From an uncultured Eggerthellaceae bacterium (lineage in GTDB: Bacteria > Actinomycetota > Coriobacteriia > Coriobacteriales > Eggerthellaceae), in the NCBI GenBank assembly GCA_947632575.1, contig CANRPV010000103.1, forward strand, positions 1 through 5,120: a stretch of DNA of 5,120 nt. The letters are read 5' to 3'. The position numbers and the translations under genes were made by a program. The number at the start of each line of letters is the position of its first letter. The first letter of the stretch is position 1. Shown piece after piece: positions 1-5,120 of this stretch. The notes under the pieces are model-generated. The model searched no databases and was not told the origin of the DNA. It worked only from the letters and a program-made list of their open reading frames with translations.

Positions 1-158
1 CCACCGACGACGCCTGGGATGCCATCGAGGACGACACCAGCATCGGACAGGTGCGCAGCCCGGGTCTTATCATCCTCGGCGTGGTTTTTGCCGTGGTGGT
101 GCTGATGATCGTCTACACCGTTGTTCTTTTCAACATCTATGGATGGCCAACCGCTTAA
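1..158 (+). CDS. 3' end of a membrane-anchored protein, possibly CBS/MgtE-like (partial)
   Basis: An open frame runs in from the left edge (first whole codon at base 3) to a TAA at 156-158, giving 51 residues. The piece starts with an acidic segment (TDDAWDAIEDDTS), then a short linker (IGQVRSPG), then one strongly hydrophobic helix of about 25 residues, and ends NIYGWPTA. The acidic segment resembles the last helix of a CBS domain as found in MgtE magnesium channels, where a 'VDD..D.IEE..' pattern is common; this is inference from a short match. The stop lies 36 bases before the NRMT-type transporter gene on the same strand, so the two are probably one transcription unit. A soluble sensor domain tethered by a single C-terminal helix would fit a regulatory partner for that transporter. 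The alternative is the last helix of an unrelated polytopic transporter. That it is coding is well supported; the family is not. Confidence 0.7.
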   Translation, partial: TDDAWDAIEDDTSIGQVRSPGLIILGVVFAVVVLMIVYTVVLFNIYGWPTA

Positions 159-194
159 GCGAGCCTTCGAACGAGTAAGTCTTAAGAGATCCTG

Positions 195-1517
195 ATGACG
201 AGCCCATCCAACACTCCAGAGCAGTTCCCTAAGCCCTACGCCGACGGTGCCCGCAACGAGGCTGAGGAGGAGCAGATCATCTCCAAGCGCAAGCCCAGCA
301 AGATGCTGATGGTGCTTGCCGCTATGGGTCCTGGCATCATTACCGCCATGGCTGGTAACGACGCCGGCGGCATATCAACCTTCTCCACCGCCGGTGCGAG
401 CTTTGGCTTTGCCACGCTCTGGACCGTACCCATCATGTGCGTTCTGCTGGTTATCGTGGAGATCATCGCCGGACGCATGGGGGCTGTCACCGGCAAGGGC
501 TTCGCCGCCCTCATCCGCGAGCGCTTCGGCATTCGCTTGACGGCTCTCGCCATGCTCGCCTTGCTTATCGGCAATGTGGCTACCACGTTCTCGGAATTCG
601 CGGGCATCGCGTCGGGAATGGAGCTTTTCGGCGTGGCGAAGTATATATCGGTGCCCGTGGCGGCGCTAGCCGTATGGCTACTTATCGTAGGCGGGTCCTA
701 TAAACGGGTGCAAAACGTGTTTTTGGTGCTCTCACTGGTCTTTGTCACCTATGTCATCGCCGCGTTTCTCTCAGATCCTAACTGGGAGGCGGCTCTTATC
801 GACACTGTCACCCCGCATCTTGAAAACGACCCGGCCTTCATTGCCCTCATCATCGCCCAAATCGGAACCACCATCGCTCCCTGGATGATGTTTTTCACCC
901 AAAGCAATGTGGTGGAAAAAGGCGTGACCACCTCGGATCTTCTCCCTCAGAAAGTCGATGCGGTCTCAGGAACCATAGCCGCTTGCATCATCGCCTGGTT
1001 TATCGTGATCACCACCGGCACCGTGCTCTACCCCGCCGGCATCACGGTGGAAAGCGCATCGGACGCGGCTCAGGCTCTCGTGCCTTTCGCCGGCCCCTAT
1101 GCGGAGATACTCTTTGGCATCGGTTTGGTGGCCGCCTCGTTTTTGGCGGCCTGCGTCCTGCCCTTGACCACGTCTTTCGTCATCTGCGAGGCGTTCGGAT
1201 GGGAGGCAGGGGTTTCCTTTAGCTGGAAAGAGGCGCCCGCTTTCAAGTCCATCTTCACCTTCGTCATAATCCTGTCCGCGGTCGTGGTCCTGATGCCTTC
1301 CATCGACCTGCTATCGGTCATGCTGACGGCGCAGTTCGTCAATGGCGTCATCTTGCCCGTACTCTTGGTCTTTATGGCGCTCATCGCATCGGACAAAAGA
1401 GTCATGGGCGCCTACAAAATAGGCAAGGTGATGTGGTGCGCTCTTTGGATCGCCATCGCCGTCGTGGCGATACTCACCGTGGCTCTTTTCGTCATGCAGA
1501 TCTTAGGCTTGGCCTAA
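195..1517 (+). CDS. NRAMP family divalent metal transporter, NRMT (Mg2+/Mn2+)-like subtype
   Basis: A 440-residue polytopic inner-membrane protein of the SLC11/NRAMP family (LeuT fold, normally 11-12 helices), close to the usual family length. The first 36 residues are hydrophilic and cytosolic. Helix 1 carries GPGIIT (45-50) and then NDAGGI (55-60), which aligns with the family's DPGN metal-binding motif: Asp56 is kept, while Pro and Asn become Ala57 and Gly59. Helix 6 carries GTTIAPW (224-230) where classical members have GATVMPH, so the metal-ligating Met is Ala228 and the His is Trp230. Loss of that Met is the hallmark of NRAMP-related magnesium transporters, so Mg2+ and Mn2+ uptake is inferred rather than Fe2+. 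The ATG at 195 follows two in-frame stops (156 and 183) and has only a weak purine-rich stretch (AAGAGA) before it. It lies downstream of the CDS ending at 158 and converges with the Rrf2 gene. Family is sure; substrate is inferred. Confidence 0.93.
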   Translation: MTSPSNTPEQFPKPYADGARNEAEEEQIISKRKPSKMLMVLAAMGPGIITAMAGNDAGGISTFSTAGASFGFATLWTVPIMCVLLVIVEIIAGRMGAVTGKGFAALIRERFGIRLTALAMLALLIGNVATTFSEFAGIASGMELFGVAKYISVPVAALAVWLLIVGGSYKRVQNVFLVLSLVFVTYVIAAFLSDPNWEAALIDTVTPHLENDPAFIALIIAQIGTTIAPWMMFFTQSNVVEKGVTTSDLLPQKVDAVSGTIAACIIAWFIVITTGTVLYPAGITVESASDAAQALVPFAGPYAEILFGIGLVAASFLAACVLPLTTSFVICEAFGWEAGVSFSWKEAPAFKSIFTFVIILSAVVVLMPSIDLLSVMLTAQFVNGVILPVLLVFMALIASDKRVMGAYKIGKVMWCALWIAIAVVAILTVALFVMQILGLA

Positions 1518-1536
1518 AAAAGAATGCCTAGGAGGC
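1518..1536 (-). terminator. weak candidate terminator at the end of the Rrf2 gene
   Basis: On the minus strand the short hairpin GCCT-CCT-AGGC, which includes the Rrf2 stop codon, is followed after ATTC by a run of six T. A four-pair stem is short for an intrinsic terminator, so this is tentative. The gap between the convergent stop codons is only 10 bases (1518-1527), leaving no room for a larger independent terminator. No convincing stem plus T-run was found for the plus-strand transporter gene. Confidence 0.25.
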
Positions 1537-2001
1537 GATTTTCGCTTGCAAGCGATTCCCCTCGTTGTTGAGACGTTCGGCAATGTATTGAACTTGATTG
1601 CGCCCATCTAAAGCGCATGCCAAAAGCACGTCGAGCGTGATACTGCCGAGATAGGCATTGAAGCTACCAAGGACAGCCTGGTAGGCTTTCTTTACCTTTT
1701 TGACCATGTCTGAGTCGTTTCTTTTCTTTTCGTACGCATAGTCTGCGGGCTTAGAATCATCATTGAGGGCGAGGGAGATCTCCAAAAGAGATATCTCCGA
1801 GGGTTTGCGGGCAAGACGATAACCGCCATGCTTACCCGCCGTGGCTTCAATGATGCCAGCATTACGCAGAAGCTGAGCCAGCTGGATCAGATAATCCCGC
1901 GGAATGGACATAGCCTGTGCTATATCTTTCGAAGAACATATCTGATTCTGCTCAGCTAAAAACAGGACCGCTCGCAGACCGTAGTCAACTGAAGCTTTCA
2001 C
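1528..2001 (-). CDS. Rrf2 family winged helix-turn-helix transcriptional regulator
   Basis: A 157-residue cytosolic DNA-binding protein. The N-terminal helix (MKASVDYGLRAVLFLA), the recognition region around SIPRDYLIQLAQLLRNAGII (32-51) and the wing GKHGGYRLAR (56-65) are the classic Rrf2 pattern. The length is normal for the family. Iron-sulfur members such as IscR and NsrR carry three cysteines after the wing. Here residues 66-128 contain none and the only cysteines are Cys22 and Cys129, so an Fe-S cofactor of that type is unlikely and the signal is unknown. Residues 80-105 are rich in Asp and Lys. The start is GTG at 2001-1999: it preserves the essential first helix, and GAAGGGG (2015-2009) sits 7 bases before it as a good Shine-Dalgarno sequence. 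Hand counts over most of the gene give about 49% G+C, lower than the neighbouring genes. It could regulate itself or the adjacent antiporter gene; the target is not shown by the sequence. Confidence 0.9.
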   Translation of the reverse strand: MKASVDYGLRAVLFLAEQNQICSSKDIAQAMSIPRDYLIQLAQLLRNAGIIEATAGKHGGYRLARKPSEISLLEISLALNDDSKPADYAYEKKRNDSDMVKKVKKAYQAVLGSFNAYLGSITLDVLLACALDGRNQVQYIAERLNNEGNRLQAKIAS

Positions 2002-2008
2002 CAGTTTT

Positions 2009-2015
2009 CCCCTTC
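2009..2015 (-). promoter_or_regulatory. ribosome binding site deciding the GTG start of the Rrf2 gene
   Basis: GAAGGGG on the minus strand lies 7 bases before GTG at 2001. It supports this non-ATG start over the first internal ATG (Met31), which would remove the N-terminal helix of the DNA-binding domain. Confidence 0.7.
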
Positions 2016-2035
2016 AAAAACGATAGAGTACTTGG

Positions 2036-2049
2036 AGTTTAAACAAACT
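2036..2049. repeat. short inverted repeat AGTTT-AAAC-AAACT upstream of the Rrf2 gene
   Basis: Five-base arms (2036-2040 and 2045-2049) surround AAAC, 35-48 bases before the GTG start. The position would suit an operator overlapping a promoter, but no convincing sigma-70 hexamer pair was found and arms of this size can arise by chance. Confidence 0.3.
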
Positions 2050-2062
2050 GGGAAAGCTCCGA

Positions 2063-2099
2063 GAGAGAATCGCTAAAGCGTAGGTAATACGATTCTCTC
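2063..2099. repeat. perfect 10-base inverted repeat, candidate operator of the Rrf2 gene
   Basis: GAGAGAATCG (2063-2072) is repeated exactly in inverted orientation as CGATTCTCTC (2090-2099), with 17 bases between. The arms are centred 27 bases apart. The repeat lies 62-98 bases upstream of the Rrf2 start, between it and the stop of the antiporter gene. No T-run follows on either strand, so it is not a standard terminator. A dimeric regulator site (perhaps for Rrf2 itself) or an RNA stem-loop are both possible. The repeat is directly visible; the role is inferred. Confidence 0.5.
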
Positions 2100-2114
2100 A
2101 CGTAACCGGACTGT

Positions 2115-2141
2115 AATCATTGAGGAAAGTCCTCAATGATT
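2115..2141 (-). terminator. strong 12-base-pair hairpin at the end of the antiporter gene
   Basis: AATCATTGAGGA and TCCTCAATGATT (2115-2126 and 2130-2141 on the plus strand) form a perfect 12-pair stem with a 3-base loop. The 3-prime-most base of the antiporter stop codon is part of the stem. On the minus strand the stem is followed by ACAGTCCGG, not a T-run, so it is not a textbook intrinsic terminator. Its position right at the end of the gene suggests transcript 3'-end formation or mRNA protection. Confidence 0.5.
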
Positions 2142-3808
2142 CAATTCTCACTTACAATTGCCTGTTCAGGGGTTGTTTTACGCCCATCAAAGCGCCTCAT
2201 GAGGAAAACTCCCGCCACGATGAGCAACGCGCCCACACCGAGGGAGATCCACGGGGTTTTTGTGAAGCCCGCGATGACATAACCGATGAAGCAGACCACC
2301 ATAACCAGCGAGGCATAGGGCAACTGAGTCGCCACATGGCGCAAATGATTACAGTTGGCACCCGCTGAGGAAAGAATGGTCGTATCCGAGATCGGTGATA
2401 CGTGATCGCCGTAAACGGCTCCCGCCAAGGCGGATCCGATAGCCAAGAGGAAGAGCGGATCGGCCGGATCGAACACGCTGATAATGATCGGAAGCAGAAG
2501 ACCGACGGTTCCCCATGAGGTGCCCATGGAAAAGCCGATGAAGGCGGCCACGATAAAGATAACGGCGGGCAGAAAGTCGAGCCCTACGCCAAGACCCTGA
2601 AGAAAGCCGGATACGAACTCGCCGGTGCCCAGCATGTAGCGGCAGGTGCCACCTAAGCTCCACGCCAGCACCAAGATCATGATGGCTCCCACCATGGAGC
2701 GAACGCCTTCGGACATGCTCTCCACGAAGCGAGGTAGGCTCATGAGCTTACGCGGCAAGAACATGATGGCAGCGCAGAGCAACGCCACCGAGGCGCCGAT
2801 GCAAAGACCCGAGACCGGATCCACACCGACGGCCGTCGCGAAATCCACGCCGTTGAAGAAATCGCCCATGTAAAGCATTCCCAAGATGGAGAAGAAGATC
2901 AACACCAAGATGGGGATGACCAAATCGTAGACCTTTCCCTTATCGGATATGTCCAGCCCCTTGTATTCCTCGATAGCATCCGACGCCGCCTCGTCGATAT
3001 CAGAGGCTTCCGTCACCACTGCCTCAAGATTCGGCCTACCCTCCAGATCCTCCTCGGTTTTGCCCGCGAGGTTGACCATGGACACCGCCTCAAGCACGCT
3101 GCCTTTCGGCGGAATGCGCCCGCTGGACTCGGCCTCGGCCGCACGCATGGGCCCGAAATCACGCCCCACGAAGAGCATAAAGAACACGAAGAAGATTGTC
3201 AGCAACGCGTAGAAGTTATACGGAATGGAGGCTACGAAGGTGTTGAAGCCGTCATCGCCCATGTAGCCACCCACGGCTACAGCCCATGAGGACACCGGGG
3301 CGATGATGCATACCGGAGCTGCCGTGGAGTCGATGATCCAGGCGAGCTTCTCATGGCTGATCTTGAATCGATCGGTCACCGGCCTCATGACGGCACCCAC
3401 CGTCAGGCAGTTGAAATAGTCGTCCACGAAAATGATGATACCGAGGATCGCCGTGAGCAATGAGGCCATCTTCGCGTTTTTGATGTGGCTGGACACCCAG
3501 GCGGCATAGGCTCGTGATCCGCCCGCCGTCGCAATGACGACGGTGAGCGCTCCTAAGAGGGCAAGGAACAAAAGCAATGCCCCGTTTGAGCCTATCTGTT
3601 CGGCCATCATGCGCGGAACCATCGTAAACGAGTCGATCAACTGACCGAATCCGGCTCCGTTGAGCGAAAACTGGTAGATGATCATTCCCGCGAACACACC
3701 CAAGGTCAAAGACGAATAGACCTCTTTGGTAAGCAGCGCCAGGATCAGCGCCAAAATGGGTGGCAAAATTGACCAAAATCCCGTATTAAGAAGATCGAAA
3801 CCTTCCAT
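2141..3808 (-). CDS. NhaC family Na+/H+ antiporter
   Basis: A 555-residue polytopic inner-membrane protein of the NhaC family (Na_H_antiporter domain), which exchanges internal Na+ for external H+ for pH and sodium homeostasis. Two related halves can be seen. The first has IFVDDYFNCLTVGAVMRP (126-142) and IIDSTAAPVCIIAPVSSW (158-175). The second has GTSWGTVG (429-436), GDHVSPISDTTILSSAGA (467-484) and HVATQLPYA (491-499). These Asp- and Ser-rich membrane motifs are typical of the family. Between the halves, about residues 216-292 form a hydrophilic, strongly acidic loop, presumably cytosolic. The ATG at 3808 is preceded by a purine-rich Shine-Dalgarno sequence AGGGGGAG (3818-3811). The gene lies 164 bases downstream of the sodium:solute symporter gene, suggesting linked Na+ entry and exit. 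Exchange of other cations or of an organic anion (MleN-like malate/lactate) cannot be excluded from sequence alone. Confidence 0.92.
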   Translation of the reverse strand: MEGFDLLNTGFWSILPPILALILALLTKEVYSSLTLGVFAGMIIYQFSLNGAGFGQLIDSFTMVPRMMAEQIGSNGALLLFLALLGALTVVIATAGGSRAYAAWVSSHIKNAKMASLLTAILGIIIFVDDYFNCLTVGAVMRPVTDRFKISHEKLAWIIDSTAAPVCIIAPVSSWAVAVGGYMGDDGFNTFVASIPYNFYALLTIFFVFFMLFVGRDFGPMRAAEAESSGRIPPKGSVLEAVSMVNLAGKTEEDLEGRPNLEAVVTEASDIDEAASDAIEEYKGLDISDKGKVYDLVIPILVLIFFSILGMLYMGDFFNGVDFATAVGVDPVSGLCIGASVALLCAAIMFLPRKLMSLPRFVESMSEGVRSMVGAIMILVLAWSLGGTCRYMLGTGEFVSGFLQGLGVGLDFLPAVIFIVAAFIGFSMGTSWGTVGLLLPIIISVFDPADPLFLLAIGSALAGAVYGDHVSPISDTTILSSAGANCNHLRHVATQLPYASLVMVVCFIGYVIAGFTKTPWISLGVGALLIVAGVFLMRRFDGRKTTPEQAIVSEN

Positions 3809-3810
3809 AA

Positions 3811-3818
3811 CTCCCCCT
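3811..3818 (-). promoter_or_regulatory. ribosome binding site of the antiporter gene
   Basis: AGGGGGAG on the minus strand ends 2 bases before the ATG at 3808; its AGGGGG core ends 4 bases before it. The spacing is somewhat tight, but the match to the 16S rRNA tail is strong, which supports this start. Confidence 0.65.
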
Positions 3819-3871
3819 GACGGTCATCCCCGTAACCTTCTCTAAAGAGCAGCGCGAAGGTCGACTTTAGC

Positions 3872-3910
3872 GAACAGTTCGTGAACCGCAGAGCCTCAAG
3901 AACTTCGAAC
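3872..3910. repeat. cluster of GAAC/GTTC motifs in the antiporter leader
   Basis: Within 39 bases GAAC occurs at 3872, 3883, 3900 and 3907 and its inverse GTTC at 3877. The first two form CGAAC-A-GTTCG (3871-3881) and the next pair GTTC-GT-GAAC (3877-3886). The spacing does not match a LexA box (GAAC-N4-GTTC). It could be a regulator-binding array or a structured RNA leader, or chance. Confidence 0.3.
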
Positions 3911-3933
3911 AACGGCGAATAGCAGAGAGGCTC
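3891..3933 (-). repeat. 7-base inverted repeat competing with the larger hairpin
   Basis: GAGCCTC (3891-3897) is the exact inverse complement of GAGGCTC (3927-3933), 29 bases apart. The second element overlaps one arm of the 3923-3966 inverted repeat, so the two pairings exclude each other. This could give alternative leader structures, but a 7-base match in a region of this size may be chance. Confidence 0.35.
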
Positions 3934-3966
3934 CCTACCCTTAAAAAGTATAGCAAAGCCTCTCTG
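3923..3966 (-). repeat. perfect 10-base inverted repeat between the symporter and antiporter genes
   Basis: CAGAGAGGCT (3923-3932) and AGCCTCTCTG (3957-3966) are exact inverse complements separated by 24 bases. It starts a few bases past the symporter stop codon. On the minus strand the stem is followed by CTATTCGCC, so there is no terminator T-run. The loop encloses an extended -10-like element. Either it folds in symporter read-through RNA as a 3'-end structure, or it is an operator flanking a promoter. Confidence 0.5.
3941..3955 (-). promoter_or_regulatory. candidate extended -10 promoter of the antiporter gene
   Basis: The minus strand reads TGCTATACT (3955-3947), a TGn extended -10 element with five of six matches to TATAAT. 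Transcription would start near 3940, giving a leader of about 132 bases. No recognisable -35 hexamer lies 16-18 bases upstream (TAAAGT at 17), which is tolerated by extended -10 promoters. It sits inside the loop of the inverted repeat at 3923-3966. Confidence 0.4.
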
Positions 3967-3972
3967 GTTACT

Positions 3973-5120
3973 TTAGTAGTACTTGTTCGGCCCTCGCGGT
4001 CCAGCCTCTTGGTCATCGCTGAAGCCCGCCTCGTATTGCTGGCTGGTCTCCACCGACTCGAGATCCTGCACCATCTGCTGCTCCCGCTCGACCTCTTCGA
4101 TGAATTCGCGGTCAACGGAGCCTAGAGCGGAGGGTTTGCTGATATCGAAGGGCACCTTAGGCGTGAAGAGGCTTACCACCGGCACGATGATCAACGATGC
4201 CACCATGCAGATGGCGCCACAGTTGATGGGGCTGTCGATGAGCGGCGTACCGACGAATCCCATGGTCATGTTGACCACCGTCAGACCCACGCCAAAGATG
4301 AACGAGCACCAGACCGAAGCCTTGGAAATCTTGCCGGAATAGAGCGCCCAGAAGAAGGGGCCCAGGAAGGCGCCGGCGAGAGCGCCCCACGAATAGCCCA
4401 TAAGCTGAGCGATGAACACGATGGATGAATGATATTGCACCAACGCGATCGCGGCGGAGGCCACAATGAACACCACCAGCAAAATGCGCATGTACCAAAT
4501 CTGCTTTTCCTCGGACATCTTCTTGACGATATTGCCCTTGATAAGGTCAATGGTCAGCGTCGATGAGGACGTGAGCACCAGCGAACTGAGCGTAGACATC
4601 GAAGCGGAAAGCACCAGCACGATGACCAGGCCGATGAGAAGATCGGGCAAGGTGGAGAGCATCGTCGGAATAACCGAGTCGTAGATGGGCGTTCCGTTCG
4701 CCGCGTAAGCGATTTGGTCTTGATAGAGGCGTCCGAAACCGCCGAGGAAGTAGCTGCCACCAGCCACGACGAAAGCGAAGATCGTGGAGATGATCGCGCC
4801 CTGCTTTACGGCAGGACCAGACTTGATGGCATAGAATTTTTGCACCATCTGAGGAAGACCCCAGGTTCCCAAACTGGTGAGAATCACGACGCCTAAAAGA
4901 TTGAGCAAGTCAGGTCCGAAGAAACTGACATAGGCGCCCTGCATAGCCGTCCCATCGGCTTGTATCTGGGAAAGCTGAATGATCGCCTCCGAGAACCCGC
5001 CATTGCTGGCGAGCACCGCCACGATCACCGCCGTGATGCCGATCAGCATGATGATGCCCTGAATGAAATCGTTCATGACCGTGGCCATATAACCGCCGAG
5101 CACAACGTAGATGCAGGTGA
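3973..5120 (-). CDS. sodium:solute symporter (SSS/PutP-PanF family), 5' end outside the window
   Basis: The open frame runs off the right edge; 381 C-terminal residues are present, so roughly the first quarter is missing if the protein has the usual 480-550 residues. It is a polytopic inner-membrane protein of the solute:sodium symporter family, importing a small solute with Na+. In the visible part, YVVLGGYMATVMNDFIQG is a family-typical helix start, GTWGLPQMVQKFYAIK follows, and SASMSTLSSLVLTSSS contains the MSTLS motif. In E. coli PutP the Ser and Thr of that motif bind Na+; here they are at 4596-4591. The C-terminal tail of about 60 residues is hydrophilic and acidic, and ends NKYY. The GTG at 5103 is not the start, because the frame continues upstream with family-like sequence (TCIYV). 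The substrate (proline, pantothenate or other) cannot be told from this part. The NhaC-type antiporter gene lies downstream on the same strand. Confidence 0.9.
   Translation of the reverse strand, partial: TCIYVVLGGYMATVMNDFIQGIIMLIGITAVIVAVLASNGGFSEAIIQLSQIQADGTAMQGAYVSFFGPDLLNLLGVVILTSLGTWGLPQMVQKFYAIKSGPAVKQGAIISTIFAFVVAGGSYFLGGFGRLYQDQIAYAANGTPIYDSVIPTMLSTLPDLLIGLVIVLVLSASMSTLSSLVLTSSSTLTIDLIKGNIVKKMSEEKQIWYMRILLVVFIVASAAIALVQYHSSIVFIAQLMGYSWGALAGAFLGPFFWALYSGKISKASVWCSFIFGVGLTVVNMTMGFVGTPLIDSPINCGAICMVASLIIVPVVSLFTPKVPFDISKPSALGSVDREFIEEVEREQQMVQDLESVETSQQYEAGFSDDQEAGPRGPNKYY

Noticed and set aside
236..607. Minus-strand open frame of 123 codons within the metal transporter gene.
   Set aside because: It is antisense to the conserved NRAMP helices and its translation shows no recognisable domain; a shadow of the real frame.
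1503..1517. TTAGGC-TTG-GCCTAA stem at the end of the metal transporter gene as a terminator.
   Set aside because: It is followed by a run of A, not T, on the coding strand, and the stem is only 6 base pairs, mostly inside the last codons.
2021..2060. A sigma-70 promoter for the Rrf2 gene using TTGTTT and TATCGT or TACTCT.
   Set aside because: Spacings (15 or 11 bases) and the -10 matches are poor, so a position cannot be supported.
2120..2368. Plus-strand open frame of 82 codons over the end of the antiporter gene.
   Set aside because: It is antisense to a clearly conserved membrane protein, has no family-like features, and starts within the hairpin; a shadow frame.
3871..3881. CGAACAGTTCG as a LexA (SOS) box.
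   Set aside because: The Gram-positive LexA site needs four bases between GAAC and GTTC; here there is one, and no DNA-repair gene is nearby.
5101..5103. GTG at 5103 as the start of the sodium:solute symporter gene.
   Set aside because: The frame stays open to the window edge and the upstream codons (TCIYV) continue the family's helix; the symporter needs about 100 or more further N-terminal residues.
1..5120. Mobile element, CRISPR array, toxin-antitoxin or defence system.
   Set aside because: No transposase, integrase, regularly spaced repeats or small paired genes could be found on either strand.

Overview
The window is about 5.1 kb of ordinary bacterial chromosome carrying ion and solute membrane transport genes. 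The base composition is moderately GC-rich: hand counts of individual 60-base lines mostly fall between 48 and 70% G+C. Coding density is high and Shine-Dalgarno sequences are of the usual type. The first complete transporter resembles the NRAMP-related magnesium transporter (NRMT) branch, whose best-studied prokaryotic member comes from the actinobacterium Eggerthella lenta. Together with the G+C content, this makes a Coriobacteriia-like actinobacterium a reasonable but unproven guess. No rRNA, tRNA, CRISPR array, insertion sequence or phage gene is visible.

Layout. Plus strand: bases 1-158 are the 3' end of a gene whose product ends in an acidic stretch and one membrane helix. After 36 bases comes a complete NRAMP/NRMT-type metal transporter gene (195-1517). 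The two are probably co-transcribed. Minus strand, read from right to left: the 3' part of a sodium:solute symporter gene (5120-3973, 5' end outside the window), a 164-base gap with notable inverted repeats and a candidate promoter, a complete NhaC-family Na+/H+ antiporter gene (3808-2141), a 139-base gap with two strong inverted repeats, and a small Rrf2-family regulator gene (2001-1528, GTG start). The regulator and the metal transporter converge with only 10 bases between their stop codons.

How the genes may fit together. The symporter would bring in a solute with Na+, and the NhaC-type antiporter would export Na+ in exchange for H+. Their tandem order suggests a sodium cycle, although the structured gap suggests the antiporter gene can also be expressed on its own. 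The metal transporter keeps the catalytic Asp of NRAMP helix 1 but lacks the transition-metal-selecting Met of helix 6, which points to Mg2+/Mn2+ rather than Fe2+ uptake. The protein encoded just upstream ends in a stretch that looks like the tail of a CBS domain (as in the MgtE Mg2+ sensor) followed by a membrane anchor. If that is right, it could be a partner or sensor for the transporter. The Rrf2 protein lacks the Fe-S cysteine triad, its target is unknown, and its gene is less GC-rich than its neighbours.

No clearly new multi-gene system is visible. The points most worth checking are the NRMT pair and the repeat-rich leader of the antiporter gene.
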